From IMG/VR virus record IMGVR_UViG_3300011113_000717, positions 1 through 63,431 of that record: a stretch of 63,431 bases of DNA; one strand, 5' to 3'. The stretch comes from a virus. The notes below the pieces were generated by a model. It saw only the letters and a program-made list of their open reading frames with translations, had not been told where the DNA came from and made no database searches. Below, piece by piece: positions 31,491 through 40,069 of the stretch. How positions within the stretch are numbered: the first letter of the stretch is position 1; every line of letters starts with the position of its first letter. The translations under genes were made by a program, and so were the position numbers.

Positions 31491-32831
31491 TTAATCCTCA
31501 GTTTTGTCCATAAATTCCAAATCCCACATATTAGGACCTATTGGGTCACCTTTTTCGAGTATTTTCTTCGGTACTTGTACGTTATCACATCCTTTTAGAT
31601 TCAAGAACATAAGATTTGGTAAGTCAGCAACACACTCAGGTATCGATCTCAATTCAGGATTTCGAGTAATCGCCAAGAAATTCAAATTTTTGAGTTCACA
31701 TATTGACTCAGGAACTCTCGAGAATGTAATGTTATCCGTGAGAATATTTGTTAGATTTTTGAGTTTACCTATATCTTCAGGTAAATCCACATTAATAGGA
31801 TCTTTACTGTCTCTATTTTGAATTAAAATTCTTTCCAAAGATTGAGGTAAACTTTCAACCAAATCTTCTAAACCATACAATGCTATAAACTTACCCACAG
31901 TTCCTGAAGTTAAACTTTCAATTTTCAATTCTGTACCACCGAGTATCATACCTTTTGCAAACTCAGGTTTGAAGAAAGCTTTTAATTCTTTCATAGGACC
32001 ATTCAACAAGCCTACTAATTCTTGTTGTCTGTCGTCCTTGTCCATAAATTGACCAGATGGGAAATGGAATTGATATCTTTCTTTAGGAAGACCAGTCAAA
32101 GGGCTAACATCTTTATCATTAGGATTGAACACCACATATAAAGGACCATCTTTGATATATCTATCAAACCAGTTTGCTCCAGGAGCTGATGTACACCATC
32201 TTGTTTCCTGATTGTTTCCGCCATAAAAACACGCGGCTTCCTTACCTACAACTCCCTTGTCCTCAATTTGTATGACTCTCCAGTTCTCACCATCATAAAC
32301 CATCTTCGCCCCTGGATGGACAGGTGCAGATTTTCTTTCAGCCTTTGTGGTTGTTGCTAGTGTTAAATCGAAATCCTTAACAGCATCATAAAGTTGATCT
32401 GGTGTCAACTTGTTGATGTCTCTCATTTCTTTAGGCAAACGTCCCTTGAATCTATCAAACTTTTTAAGGTCATCAGTGACCTTGTAAAGGTCTTCCATGA
32501 AAACATCCTTCGCTCGTTTGACATCTTTTTCATAAGTGTAGTCACCAGGGTTTGTCTCGGTTTTCGGTATCAAATAATGCTTTACTAACCATGGTACATA
32601 ACTTCCAGCCTTGATTTTACTGAGTTCATCAGGAGTAGCAGTTTCGATGTCCACATTATTTAATCTAGTTGTTGGGTCAGCCATGACCAAATCAATAAAC
32701 TCTTTCTTTGAAAGTTTAGGTCTTAACCTATTACCCTCTTTATCCGTACCAGGTTTGGTTAAAGCGTTCATCAAGACTTCGAATCTCGACTGTTCAACTA
32801 TGATTGACTTTAATAACGAAGTGAATTTCAT
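31491..32831 (-). CDS. Leader peptide - WCT domain - leucine-rich repeat protein
   Basis: 446 residues in three parts. Leader MKFTSLLKSIIVEQ ends I-V-E|Q (11-13). The middle (about 165-290) contains GGNNQETRWCTSAPGANWFD and PLYVVFN, a domain shared with the gene at 53334 (YGANTKWCTT). The C-terminal 130 residues are leucine-rich repeats (LPEDIGKLKNLTN, VPESICELKNLNF, IPECVADLPNLMF), a protein-binding fold. TATTTAT lies 17 nt upstream. A candidate head-packaged effector; this is inference from the leader. Confidence 0.7.
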   Translation of the reverse strand: MKFTSLLKSIIVEQSRFEVLMNALTKPGTDKEGNRLRPKLSKKEFIDLVMADPTTRLNNVDIETATPDELSKIKAGSYVPWLVKHYLIPKTETNPGDYTYEKDVKRAKDVFMEDLYKVTDDLKKFDRFKGRLPKEMRDINKLTPDQLYDAVKDFDLTLATTTKAERKSAPVHPGAKMVYDGENWRVIQIEDKGVVGKEAACFYGGNNQETRWCTSAPGANWFDRYIKDGPLYVVFNPNDKDVSPLTGLPKERYQFHFPSGQFMDKDDRQQELVGLLNGPMKELKAFFKPEFAKGMILGGTELKIESLTSGTVGKFIALYGLEDLVESLPQSLERILIQNRDSKDPINVDLPEDIGKLKNLTNILTDNITFSRVPESICELKNLNFLAITRNPELRSIPECVADLPNLMFLNLKGCDNVQVPKKILEKGDPIGPNMWDLEFMDKTED

Positions 32832-32875
32832 TTAATTTTAATTTATTAATAAATATATTGGTATGACAAAAATAA

Positions 32876-33715
32876 TTAATAATTCAATATTAACAGCTCT
32901 TCTCCCATATTTTGTTTTGTACCTTTTTTTGCCGCTGCGGCTTTAGCGAATTCTTTTTTCTCCCACGTAAATTTGTTTTCAGGAAACCAATCGTGTAGTA
33001 ATTCGAAATCATAGTATGACAAACTGAACTTACCTTTTATGTTATTCAACGAAATTGCTAATCTTTCGTGGTCATCCCTGTCAAAATCATGGTTACTATA
33101 ATAGTTTTCAGTTTTCCAATAAGGTGGGTCAACATAAAAGTAAGTAGAAGGGGAATCATACTTCTCAATCACGGCTTGAAAGTCTAAATTCTCCACGTCA
33201 GTAATTTTAAGAAAATGGTCAACCCAATTTGGTTTACTCAGTTTGTCCCTGAACGCAAGATATTTCGATCGATACTTACCTTTCAAATCAATAAAATTAG
33301 AAGTTTCGGGTTTACTACCACTAAAAACTTGAGATAATACATAAACGTACTTTGCAGCAGTTAAATAATCACAGGTTCCAACTCTGAACCCTTCACCAAA
33401 AATTTCAGACTGAAAGGTGTTAAACTTTTCTTTGAGTTCGAATGAAGTATCACTTATCCCGACTTGTTGTACCTCTATCTCGTCCATCACCCGTTGAAGT
33501 TCTGATGGGTTCTGAACACACTGAAATAGATTATAATTTAATGGATTAAAGTCATTGTAAACGACTTTCTTAAGGTTTGAGTACTTCTCCAAGTCCATAT
33601 TAAAAAAACACCAGAACATACCTGAAAATGGTTCTACATATGTTTCCATGTCTGTTGGATAAAATGGTACTATCCACTTACCTATTTTTGATTTACCTCC
33701 AATATAACTTATCAT
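32876..33715 (-). CDS. N6-adenine DNA methyltransferase, Dam/D12 class
   Basis: 279 residues. MISYIGGKSKI (AdoMet site F/Y-x-G-G-K), VEPFSGMFW and YVDPPYW (catalytic DPPY, about residue 194) follow in the order of alpha-class Dam-like enzymes. Target sequence not predictable; a GATC-type site would be typical for Dam but is not assured. Probably protects phage DNA. Confidence 0.85.
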   Translation of the reverse strand: MISYIGGKSKIGKWIVPFYPTDMETYVEPFSGMFWCFFNMDLEKYSNLKKVVYNDFNPLNYNLFQCVQNPSELQRVMDEIEVQQVGISDTSFELKEKFNTFQSEIFGEGFRVGTCDYLTAAKYVYVLSQVFSGSKPETSNFIDLKGKYRSKYLAFRDKLSKPNWVDHFLKITDVENLDFQAVIEKYDSPSTYFYVDPPYWKTENYYSNHDFDRDDHERLAISLNNIKGKFSLSYYDFELLHDWFPENKFTWEKKEFAKAAAAKKGTKQNMGEELLILNY

Positions 33716-33750
33716 GACCCAATGATAATAAAAAAATCTAACAAAGGCAA

Positions 33751-33924
33751 TTACTTATAACAATTTTTGTATGGTCGACAGGATGCTTTTTGTGTGAACC
33801 CCATTTCATCACACGGTGTTGATTGACAATAGGATTTACTATATTTACGAGGTTTTTTATATTTTCTTTGTTCCTTCTCGTCAAGGTACATATAAAGAAT
33901 TCTACGAATTTGTTCACTTAACAT
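33751..33924 (-). CDS. Small Cys-rich protein with TPCxxMGFxQKASC motif
   Basis: 57 residues. N-terminal basic helix MLSEQIRRILYMYLDE (L-D-E at 14-16) resembles the leader of the 11671 protein. The rest, YCQSTPCDEMGFTQKASCRP followed by YKNCYK, has four Cys and is probably a small metal- or disulfide-stabilised motif. I recall this Cys motif on other phage proteins but cannot check. It starts 10 nt from the divergent gene at 33935. Confidence 0.65.
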   Translation of the reverse strand: MLSEQIRRILYMYLDEKEQRKYKKPRKYSKSYCQSTPCDEMGFTQKASCRPYKNCYK

Positions 33925-33934
33925 ACTTATAATT

Positions 33935-34075
33935 ATGTCAGAATGTAAAAAATGTAATCAAAAACCAACAAGTAATACTCAATATCTCACAATTGCCGCT
34001 GGTTTCTATCTATTAGGTTCATCAATTTACGGAACCGTAAAAATAGTAGAATTGTTAATTGGATTAATTAAGTAG
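33935..34075 (+). CDS. Very small CxxC membrane protein
   Basis: 46 residues: MSECKKCNQKPTSNTQ then one membrane helix (YLTIAAGFYLLGSSI). CxxC at 4-7 could bind zinc with another copy. TACTTAT lies 4 nt before the ATG, a variant of the start element. Ends inside the last codons of the convergent DnaJ gene (8 nt overlap). Confidence 0.6.
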   Translation: MSECKKCNQKPTSNTQYLTIAAGFYLLGSSIYGTVKIVELLIGLIK

Positions 34076-34982
34076 TTCTTTCAAACTTTACATTCAATTT
34101 CAAATACATATCACCACCGTTGTATCCCTTACCTCTCAACCTTAATGGTTTAGAAGTATCGAATATTTTTGGTGAGTCTATTCTCAACTCACCATCAGGA
34201 TGAGGAATATTATATTTTTCCTTTTTCAAGTCTTCTAAATCCAAAAACAAATTATATATTAAATCATTGTTGAACTTTTCGAAACCATCTTTCGGTACAA
34301 CCTCGATTTGAATTACCAAATCACCGTATTCACCATTTTTGAAATCCCCCGCTCTTTCAATTTTCAAATACTGTCCACTATCAACTCCTTTCGGTATCAT
34401 GAACCTTAAATCCGCAGCAGTCTGTTTGGTCCCTCTACCATCACACCCATAACACTTGTGAACTAAAGTATACCCTCTTCCTCCACAAGTTGGACAAGCA
34501 GATCTAACTTGTTGAGTCATGAATCCAGTACCAAAAGATTTCATAAAGAATCCTTGCCCATTACAAGACACACACTTTTGTTGTTCTCCACCAGCACCAC
34601 TACATATATTGCAATGAGTATCCTTCATGTATTGGATAGTCTTCTCCTCACCTCTATATGATTCAATAGGGTTGATTTGTACTCGAACAATCTTATCAGG
34701 AGCACTCTTTCGTTTTGGTTGTTGAAATCCCCCACCAAACATTTGTGAAAACATTTGTTCATAAGCGGTCCCTTGAAAAGGATTATTCCCTCTGTTGTCA
34801 TACTCCGCTCTCTTATCAGGGTTACCTAAAGTTTCATATGCCTCTGCGATTTCTTTGAACTTTTCTTCACCTTGAGGATTTCTATCAGGATGATATTGTG
34901 CCGCAAGTCTTCTATACGACTTTTTTATTTCGTCCTGAGAGGCTTTCGCTTCAACTTCTAAAATTTTATAGTAATCTTTCAT
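34068..34982 (-). CDS. dnaJ: DnaJ-type co-chaperone
   Basis: 304 residues with the DnaJ order: J domain (DYYKILEVEAKAS, YHPDRNP with HPD near 32-34), a short Gly/Phe linker (QMFGGGFQQP), four CxxCxGxG zinc repeats (CNIC, CVSC, CPTC, CYGC, about 128-185) and a C-terminal peptide-binding domain. Shorter than E. coli DnaJ (376). It would recruit host DnaK, perhaps for replication or capsid assembly. No DnaK or GrpE in the window. Its ATG is two bases from the divergent ATG at 34985. Confidence 0.9.
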   Translation of the reverse strand: MKDYYKILEVEAKASQDEIKKSYRRLAAQYHPDRNPQGEEKFKEIAEAYETLGNPDKRAEYDNRGNNPFQGTAYEQMFSQMFGGGFQQPKRKSAPDKIVRVQINPIESYRGEEKTIQYMKDTHCNICSGAGGEQQKCVSCNGQGFFMKSFGTGFMTQQVRSACPTCGGRGYTLVHKCYGCDGRGTKQTAADLRFMIPKGVDSGQYLKIERAGDFKNGEYGDLVIQIEVVPKDGFEKFNNDLIYNLFLDLEDLKKEKYNIPHPDGELRIDSPKIFDTSKPLRLRGKGYNGGDMYLKLNVKFERTT

Positions 34983-34984
34983 AT

Positions 34985-35629
34985 ATGGAGAACTACGTGG
35001 TGGTCTTATTCAAGAATAAAAAAAAGAAAAAAATTATAAAGAAGTTTATAACATTCTCCCGTGCAAAACAATTTTATGACAAATTAATCGAAGAATCAAA
35101 TCAAGTATTATTCGAAGTTAAGGTCGAAGGTGGATCTGAATGTAGGTATGAAATTGGAATCGTTGAAATGAGTTCGAAACAATTAATACCAGTTTATATG
35201 ACTGATGAGTATGGAAGAAATATTAAAGTTAAATTGGATGAGGATGGTATGACCTTATTCAAAATTAATCCTTACAAAAAAGAAGAAACAATATACGACA
35301 TCAAGGAACAGAAAAAGATTACAACACAAACCTTTCTCAAAAAATATTTGAAAGGTGACGGGTTGAAAATGATATCAGTACTTAATAATAAAATTGTACT
35401 TCAAGAAGATGAAAAGATTCATCTCTTCACGTTAAAGTCGGAAAGTGAATCTTCAAGATTTGTCGACTGTCTTTCCTCACATTTTTTCAAAATAAAAAGG
35501 GGAGATTGTTTATTTGTAAAAGATTATTCTACCGCACAAAGAAAATCACTGTACGCACTATTAGAATCTGCAGGTATTGATAAAAAAATATTATATCGGA
35601 AATTTACGACCCTACCTCAGTCAAAATAA
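34985..35629 (+). CDS. Hypothetical protein
   Basis: 214 residues from MENYVVVLFKNKKKKK; the longer frame from 34898 lies inside dnaJ and is rejected. Alpha/beta with two halves; no recognised family. It may be structural, since such proteins are often next to virion genes, but nothing proves it. Overlaps the convergent gene by 26 nt. Confidence 0.6.
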   Translation: MENYVVVLFKNKKKKKIIKKFITFSRAKQFYDKLIEESNQVLFEVKVEGGSECRYEIGIVEMSSKQLIPVYMTDEYGRNIKVKLDEDGMTLFKINPYKKEETIYDIKEQKKITTQTFLKKYLKGDGLKMISVLNNKIVLQEDEKIHLFTLKSESESSRFVDCLSSHFFKIKRGDCLFVKDYSTAQRKSLYALLESAGIDKKILYRKFTTLPQSK

Positions 35630-35834
35630 AATGGAATTCTGTACCTGAAATATCGATAGTAAATTGTTTGTGATGTCTGTCTATTTCTCTGAAGTGATTA
35701 ATAACACTTGTATATTCTCCCTTTGGTAACTCAAAAACTATGGTTGCCTTACCACTAAAAATTGTTTGGCATGACTCAGCAATCAATGCCAACTTTTCTA
35801 GCTCCCCAAAATTAGTATCTTTATCTTCTGCCAT
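35604..35834 (-). CDS. Hypothetical protein
   Basis: 76 residues, acidic N-terminus and a beta-rich C-terminus (KATIVFELPKGEYTSVINHF, ISGTEFHFIL). No family recognised. Overlaps the upstream gene by 37 nt. Confidence 0.55.
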   Translation of the reverse strand: MAEDKDTNFGELEKLALIAESCQTIFSGKATIVFELPKGEYTSVINHFREIDRHHKQFTIDISGTEFHFILTEVGS

Positions 35835-35992
35835 AGTGTTAATTTTTTAGGTTCTCGGAACAATTCTTCTTTTTTGATACTTCGGATTTCTTCAATATAC
35901 TTTCTTTTTGTATTTTCGATTTCTTTTGAATCTTTCAACTTTTCACTTTCCAACCATTTCAGTATCGTTTGGTTCCTGTTCGTCTTGCTCAT
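35798..35992 (-). CDS. Small basic helical protein
   Basis: About 64 residues from MSKTNRNQTILKW; charged helix followed by a hydrophobic C-terminal tail (LWQKIKILILGS) that could touch membrane. Start at 35992 inside the end of the upstream gene. Unknown. Confidence 0.45.
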   Translation of the reverse strand: MSKTNRNQTILKWLESEKLKDSKEIENTKRKYIEEIRSIKKEELFREPKKLTLWQKIKILILGS

Positions 35993-36416
35993 AGTTAGAA
36001 TCATTTTCATCCTCGTCTAATTCGACATCTAATTCTGGTGTGTCATCACCATCATCAAAGTCAAAATATAAACTTTGAAGTTTATCTAAATCAGTTTTTT
36101 CAAACGTAGATTTCAGTCTTTCAACAGTTTCTTTAAATAACCTCTCCTTTAACTCTTTTTCTTTGTTCAACTTAATGACCTTAGATATTCTTATCATAGT
36201 CTTAGAAACTTCAGAATCATCTATGGAAGAAACAAATGAAATACCTTTAAAGTTTTGATTCTCAGCCTCGAATCCTACGATTTGACCTTCGTCAACAATA
36301 CTTTTAGGTAAAGACCATTTTGTAGGAAAAACCATATCAAAACTTAAGTAAGTTTTTAATTTCCTTATCGAGTGTAAGTACTCAACAAATGGTAATAATT
36401 CTTTATAAAAACTCAT
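35943..36416 (-). CDS. Hypothetical virion-module protein
   Basis: 157 residues: MSFYKELLPFVEYLHSIRKL start, a helical Lys/Glu-rich middle ending DLDKLQSLYFDFD, and a very acidic tail of about 35 residues. Conserved-looking, but no function known to me. Head of a run of small genes upstream of dnaJ; 4-nt overlap with 36413. Confidence 0.6.
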   Translation of the reverse strand: MSFYKELLPFVEYLHSIRKLKTYLSFDMVFPTKWSLPKSIVDEGQIVGFEAENQNFKGISFVSSIDDSEVSKTMIRISKVIKLNKEKELKERLFKETVERLKSTFEKTDLDKLQSLYFDFDDGDDTPELDVELDEDENDSNYEQDEQEPNDTEMVGK

Positions 36417-36601
36417 GATAGATGTATGTAGGTGATAATATAACTTATTGATAATCCTAAGATTATAAGTTCCCTGTTAGAATAAACCAAAGGTTTTGGT
36501 TCTTTTTCCAACAGGGCTCCTATAAATTTTAATGCGTGTCTTAGTGACACTAATATTGTAAACACAAATATAAAAAAATATATTGTATTAATATTATGCA
36601 T
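36413..36601 (-). CDS. Small two-span membrane protein
   Basis: About 62 residues from MHNINTIYFF, with hydrophobic helices at 5-22 and 43-60. It overlaps both neighbours by 4-8 nt, typical of a translationally coupled gene. Confidence 0.5.
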   Translation of the reverse strand: MHNINTIYFFIFVFTILVSLRHALKFIGALLEKEPKPLVYSNRELIILGLSISYIITYIHLS

Positions 36602-36776
36602 TTTTCTCGGTTTTGCTGTGTTCAAGAACTTCAGTTCTGAATTGTTGAAGTAATGCTTTTAGTTCTTGTGCAGATTTTCTTGCACGGGTACCCGCACTTT
36701 TATTACCTTTATAGAATTTAGCGGCATCAACTGACAATAGTTCAGTGAGTTCTTTAATTTGTTCTAATGTTTCCAT
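36594..36776 (-). CDS. Histone H1-like Hc1 family protein
   Basis: 60 residues. DAAKFYKGNKSAGTRARKSA followed by QELKALLQQFRTEVLEHSK matches the short Hc1-type histone-like proteins known in Bacteroidota and Chlamydia. It is a basic helical hairpin that binds DNA or RNA. In a phage it might condense phage DNA or bind the host nucleoid. Strong indication that the host lineage is Bacteroidota. Confidence 0.75.
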   Translation of the reverse strand: METLEQIKELTELLSVDAAKFYKGNKSAGTRARKSAQELKALLQQFRTEVLEHSKTEKNA

Positions 36777-36854
36777 TTTGATTTAATTAACGTTTATTGT
36801 TTATGTGATAAAAATAACTTTATTTGTCTCTGTGTAAATAGAGGATGGTTTTTT

Positions 36855-37322
36855 CTACTTAACATTTTTTTCCATCATTTTGTAAATCTCCGTGAGCATA
36901 TCCAAATCTGATTTACTGAATGGTTTTGACATGTTGAATATATCATTCAGAAATATTGGAACTGAGTCTTTGACTTTCTTTTCACTTTGATTGTAAAATG
37001 TATCCATATAAAATGATTTCAAATAGTCCTTATGTTCCCCATTCAGGGTAATGACAATATTTTCTCTCTTGAAATTTTCAATCATTTTTTCCCAACACCA
37101 GTCAAAATGAGATTTTTTATCATCTTGAGATAAAACTATTTTAGTTTCAATCGCATTACCATTTGAATCACCCATATAGGTGTCGGTAATCACATAGTTC
37201 AATGATTTGAATATGTCACCATATAATTCAATTTTTTCATAAATCATATTGTGCACGTTGAACCAAATGACCACTTCGTCATTGGGGACTGGCTTAGCAA
37301 TCCAATTAAAAAAATTCTCCAT
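36855..37322 (-). CDS. Hypothetical protein
   Basis: 155 residues from MENFFNWIAKPVPND; the preceding Met (37331) is possible. Contains DEVVIWFNVHNMIYEKIELY and FDWCWEKMIENFKRENI, conserved-looking alpha/beta segments. Function unknown. 48 nt downstream of the large acidic protein gene. Confidence 0.65.
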   Translation of the reverse strand: MENFFNWIAKPVPNDEVVIWFNVHNMIYEKIELYGDIFKSLNYVITDTYMGDSNGNAIETKIVLSQDDKKSHFDWCWEKMIENFKRENIVITLNGEHKDYLKSFYMDTFYNQSEKKVKDSVPIFLNDIFNMSKPFSKSDLDMLTEIYKMMEKNVK

Positions 37323-37370
37323 AGAGTTCATCTATGGAGAATATAATACAAATCAAATAAATGTGAATTT

Positions 37371-38807
37371 TTATTGTGTTTTTCTGTTGTAACCAATAAG
37401 ATTTTTCATCTTTTCCATTTCCTCAGAAATCACTTTAGCTTTCTTCTCTTCTTTCGATTCGAGTTGATTCATTATTTTCTGTGCCTTTGCAGTAGATCCC
37501 TTCTTCAACCCACCTGATTCTTTCTTTTCTCCAGCAATATCGACAGGTTGTGGTTGTCTTTTATAAGATACATTCATTTGTTCTGCTCCGTACAAGTTTT
37601 CGTCGAAATTCTTTTTGAATCTTTCTCCAACTTTTTCACTTCTTTTAGAAACATTACCCAAAGCTTTACCATCGGAACCTGTAACAGCATTTCCATTCTT
37701 AGAATCTCCTTTAATTTGTTTTTCAATCATTTCATCATCAGGTTTGATTTCGTCATAGACTAAGTTAGTCATACCTGGATAAGCAAAAGCTTCAATATAT
37801 TCTTCAACAGCATCTGATGGATGATATTTCTTTTCTTTATGGTCTTTTTCCATATCGTAATTACTTTGAGGGAAGTCCTCAGGGTTTTCATCATATCCTT
37901 TACCACCTGAAACCATGTCCTTCATGTAATCTTTCATTTTTTTAACTACTTCTTTAGCATAGTCATCATTTTCTTTTTTATTGAGACCCAACACTTTATC
38001 AGTTTTTTTCAAACCTTCAGGACTCTTGTTAGAAATATTCGATTTTTCGTCTTTATCTTTTACTGATTGCTCCAACACGATTTGTTCAATTAGGTCAATC
38101 AATTCATCCTCAGTCAATTTCAAAGAAGATTTTCTATTTTCCTTAACATTATATGTTTTTCCATCAACTTCAAAGGAATCTTTACCAGATTTCTTCGCAT
38201 CTGCTAATGCTCCACTAAATGCATTTCCTTCTTCAGTCTCAGCTTCTCCCATGTCTCTTGGAGTCCTAACTCTAAATGGTTTACCGAACCTTTCTTTATA
38301 CATGTCGAAGAATTTTTTACCCTCTTTACCTGGCGCGAATAATCTTTGCTTCCCTCCATACTTAGAATCAAATGAATCGAAATCGTCAAACTCTTCTTCA
38401 TCATAGTCAAAGTCAAAATCTCCAGTATATTGTCTTTCGTCTTCGTCATAAAATCCGTGGTCATCATCGAATGAACCCATCATTTTTGGTTTACGAGTCA
38501 CATGAAATTTGTCTCTTCCCATCTCCATTTCTTCATCTTCAGAATCATCTCCATCAAACTCAAAGTAAAACTCATCAACTTCTTTTTTATTCGTTTTATT
38601 ATCTCTAAGTTTTTTGAAGTCCGCAGCGTCTAATTTTCCTTTAGGTTTTGCAACATCCAATTTCTTTTGACCTCCGTGTAATTCTTCGTCAATTTCAATT
38701 TCAGTCCATTCACCCATTTCTTCAGAAATTTGTTTAACTTTATTTTCGATTTCCTCATTTAATATTTTGGAAACTAATTTGTCTATATTATTCTTGAAAT
38801 CACTCAT
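37371..38807 (-). CDS. Acidic, processing-motif-rich protein: candidate prohead core or scaffold
   Basis: 478 residues, highly charged, low complexity. The N-terminus MSDFKNNIDKLVSKILNE ends in L-N-E (16-18), soon followed by QISEEMGEW. Near the middle, LKLTEDELIDLIEQIVLEQ repeats the leader pattern. The C-terminus KVISEEMEKMKNLIG resembles the MNLQEDIDRI leader in sequence. Leader-like motifs at the start, middle and end are what a T4 gp22-like core protein cut several times by the prohead protease might show. TATTTAT lies 15 nt upstream. Assignment to scaffold is inference. Confidence 0.55.
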   Translation of the reverse strand: MSDFKNNIDKLVSKILNEEIENKVKQISEEMGEWTEIEIDEELHGGQKKLDVAKPKGKLDAADFKKLRDNKTNKKEVDEFYFEFDGDDSEDEEMEMGRDKFHVTRKPKMMGSFDDDHGFYDEDERQYTGDFDFDYDEEEFDDFDSFDSKYGGKQRLFAPGKEGKKFFDMYKERFGKPFRVRTPRDMGEAETEEGNAFSGALADAKKSGKDSFEVDGKTYNVKENRKSSLKLTEDELIDLIEQIVLEQSVKDKDEKSNISNKSPEGLKKTDKVLGLNKKENDDYAKEVVKKMKDYMKDMVSGGKGYDENPEDFPQSNYDMEKDHKEKKYHPSDAVEEYIEAFAYPGMTNLVYDEIKPDDEMIEKQIKGDSKNGNAVTGSDGKALGNVSKRSEKVGERFKKNFDENLYGAEQMNVSYKRQPQPVDIAGEKKESGGLKKGSTAKAQKIMNQLESKEEKKAKVISEEMEKMKNLIGYNRKTQ

Positions 38808-38832
38808 TGTTTTATTTTTATAATAAATATCT

Positions 38833-39810
38833 TTATTTGTTTCTTTTACTCTTCATTTCGTACTCATGCTCTAAAATAGTTATAATCACAGATTGGTCGA
38901 TATTCAGTTTATTCGCAACATTCTTTATTGCGTCTTTGACTGATTCATTTTTACTTAGTTTGAGGGCATTGATGTCCCCTTGATTGCAGTACGGGAATTT
39001 GGTACATTTCTTTTTTACTTTAACGAATGAACCTCCCTTATACTGAGTCTTTCTGCTTGGTCCCCAATCTTTTTTACTGGTAGATTTTGCCCACATAGCT
39101 GGTGTCTCATATCCCCCTGAAGAACCTGTGGTTGTTGCCTCTTTTGCTTCAACCTTTTCCACGTCACTTTCTTTTAATTTGGGAGTCTCACTTCTACTTC
39201 TTTCCCAAAACTCATCATCTCCACCGAACACTGGCCCAACATATGCTCCTGATGACCCCGAACCTGTGGCTTCTTTTGGTTCTTCTTTTTTCATTCCCTT
39301 CAACTTACACATCTTCAAAAATTCATTAACATCAACATCAATATTTTCCTTCTTGAATTGTTTAATCATCTTATGGGCAATCTGTTTTTTATTTTCGACA
39401 TCTTTGACTTGATTGATGATGTCAACGATACCACGTACCATCTCATTATCGTTCTTACTCAATTTCAGGTCTTTAGATTCTTTTGTCTCCATTCTTTTTA
39501 ATTTTGTATAATACTCGGGGTCTTCAAACAAATGGTCCATAGCAATTTCTTTTGCTTTGGATTTGTTATCAGTATGTTCCATTTCGGTTTTAATCCCTTT
39601 ACCCAACTCCTTTTCTAAAACACTCAAATCAACTTTGTGTTTCTTTGCAATGTCTTGAAGTGTCTTACCGTCCGAGATACCACCTTCTAAATTTTCCTCT
39701 GTGAACCCTTGTTTATATTTCATATGGTCTTGTAATGTCGATGAGTTCAGACTTATCTGCGAAAACGCCTTATCTAAACTATTCTTAAATAAATCTGCTG
39801 AACTTTTCAT
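38833..39810 (-). CDS. Hypothetical virion-associated protein with EATxTGSSG segments
   Basis: 325 residues. The N-terminal part has MEHTDNKSKAKEIAMDHLFE followed by DPEYYTKL, a motif I associate with DUF5661. The middle has two EATxxGSSGxY segments (about 186 and 230), each followed by a Trp- or Phe-rich stretch. Near the C-terminus a basic CTKFPYCNQGDINALKLS segment occurs. Repeated Gly/Ser segments suggest flexible linkers. Probably virion-related, unproven. 25 nt downstream of nothing else on this strand. Confidence 0.55.
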   Translation of the reverse strand: MKSSADLFKNSLDKAFSQISLNSSTLQDHMKYKQGFTEENLEGGISDGKTLQDIAKKHKVDLSVLEKELGKGIKTEMEHTDNKSKAKEIAMDHLFEDPEYYTKLKRMETKESKDLKLSKNDNEMVRGIVDIINQVKDVENKKQIAHKMIKQFKKENIDVDVNEFLKMCKLKGMKKEEPKEATGSGSSGAYVGPVFGGDDEFWERSRSETPKLKESDVEKVEAKEATTTGSSGGYETPAMWAKSTSKKDWGPSRKTQYKGGSFVKVKKKCTKFPYCNQGDINALKLSKNESVKDAIKNVANKLNIDQSVIITILEHEYEMKSKRNK

Positions 39811-39823
39811 TTAAACTACAATT

Positions 39824-40069
39824 TTAAGCATTTTTAAGTCTTGGTTCCCAATAACTTCTGTTCATCCACATGAATTGATAGAATTCTCGGAACATTCTCA
39901 AAGTAATATCTTTGACTTCCCCTTCAAGCTTCCCTCTTTTTATTTCTTTTTGAATTCTGTCCATCAACTGGTCTTCAAATTGTTTGATAGTATTATTATT
40001 CATAAAAGATTTTATTTCTTTACGAATCATAACTTCTATTTCTTTAGCTTCCGAACTTGTGAGTGCCAT
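39824..40069 (-). CDS. Small helical protein
   Basis: 81 residues, helical and charged, ending MFREFYQFMWMNRSYWEPRL. No family recognised. Stop/start overlap of one base with the spanin-like gene upstream. Confidence 0.6.
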   Translation of the reverse strand: MALTSSEAKEIEVMIRKEIKSFMNNNTIKQFEDQLMDRIQKEIKRGKLEGEVKDITLRMFREFYQFMWMNRSYWEPRLKNA

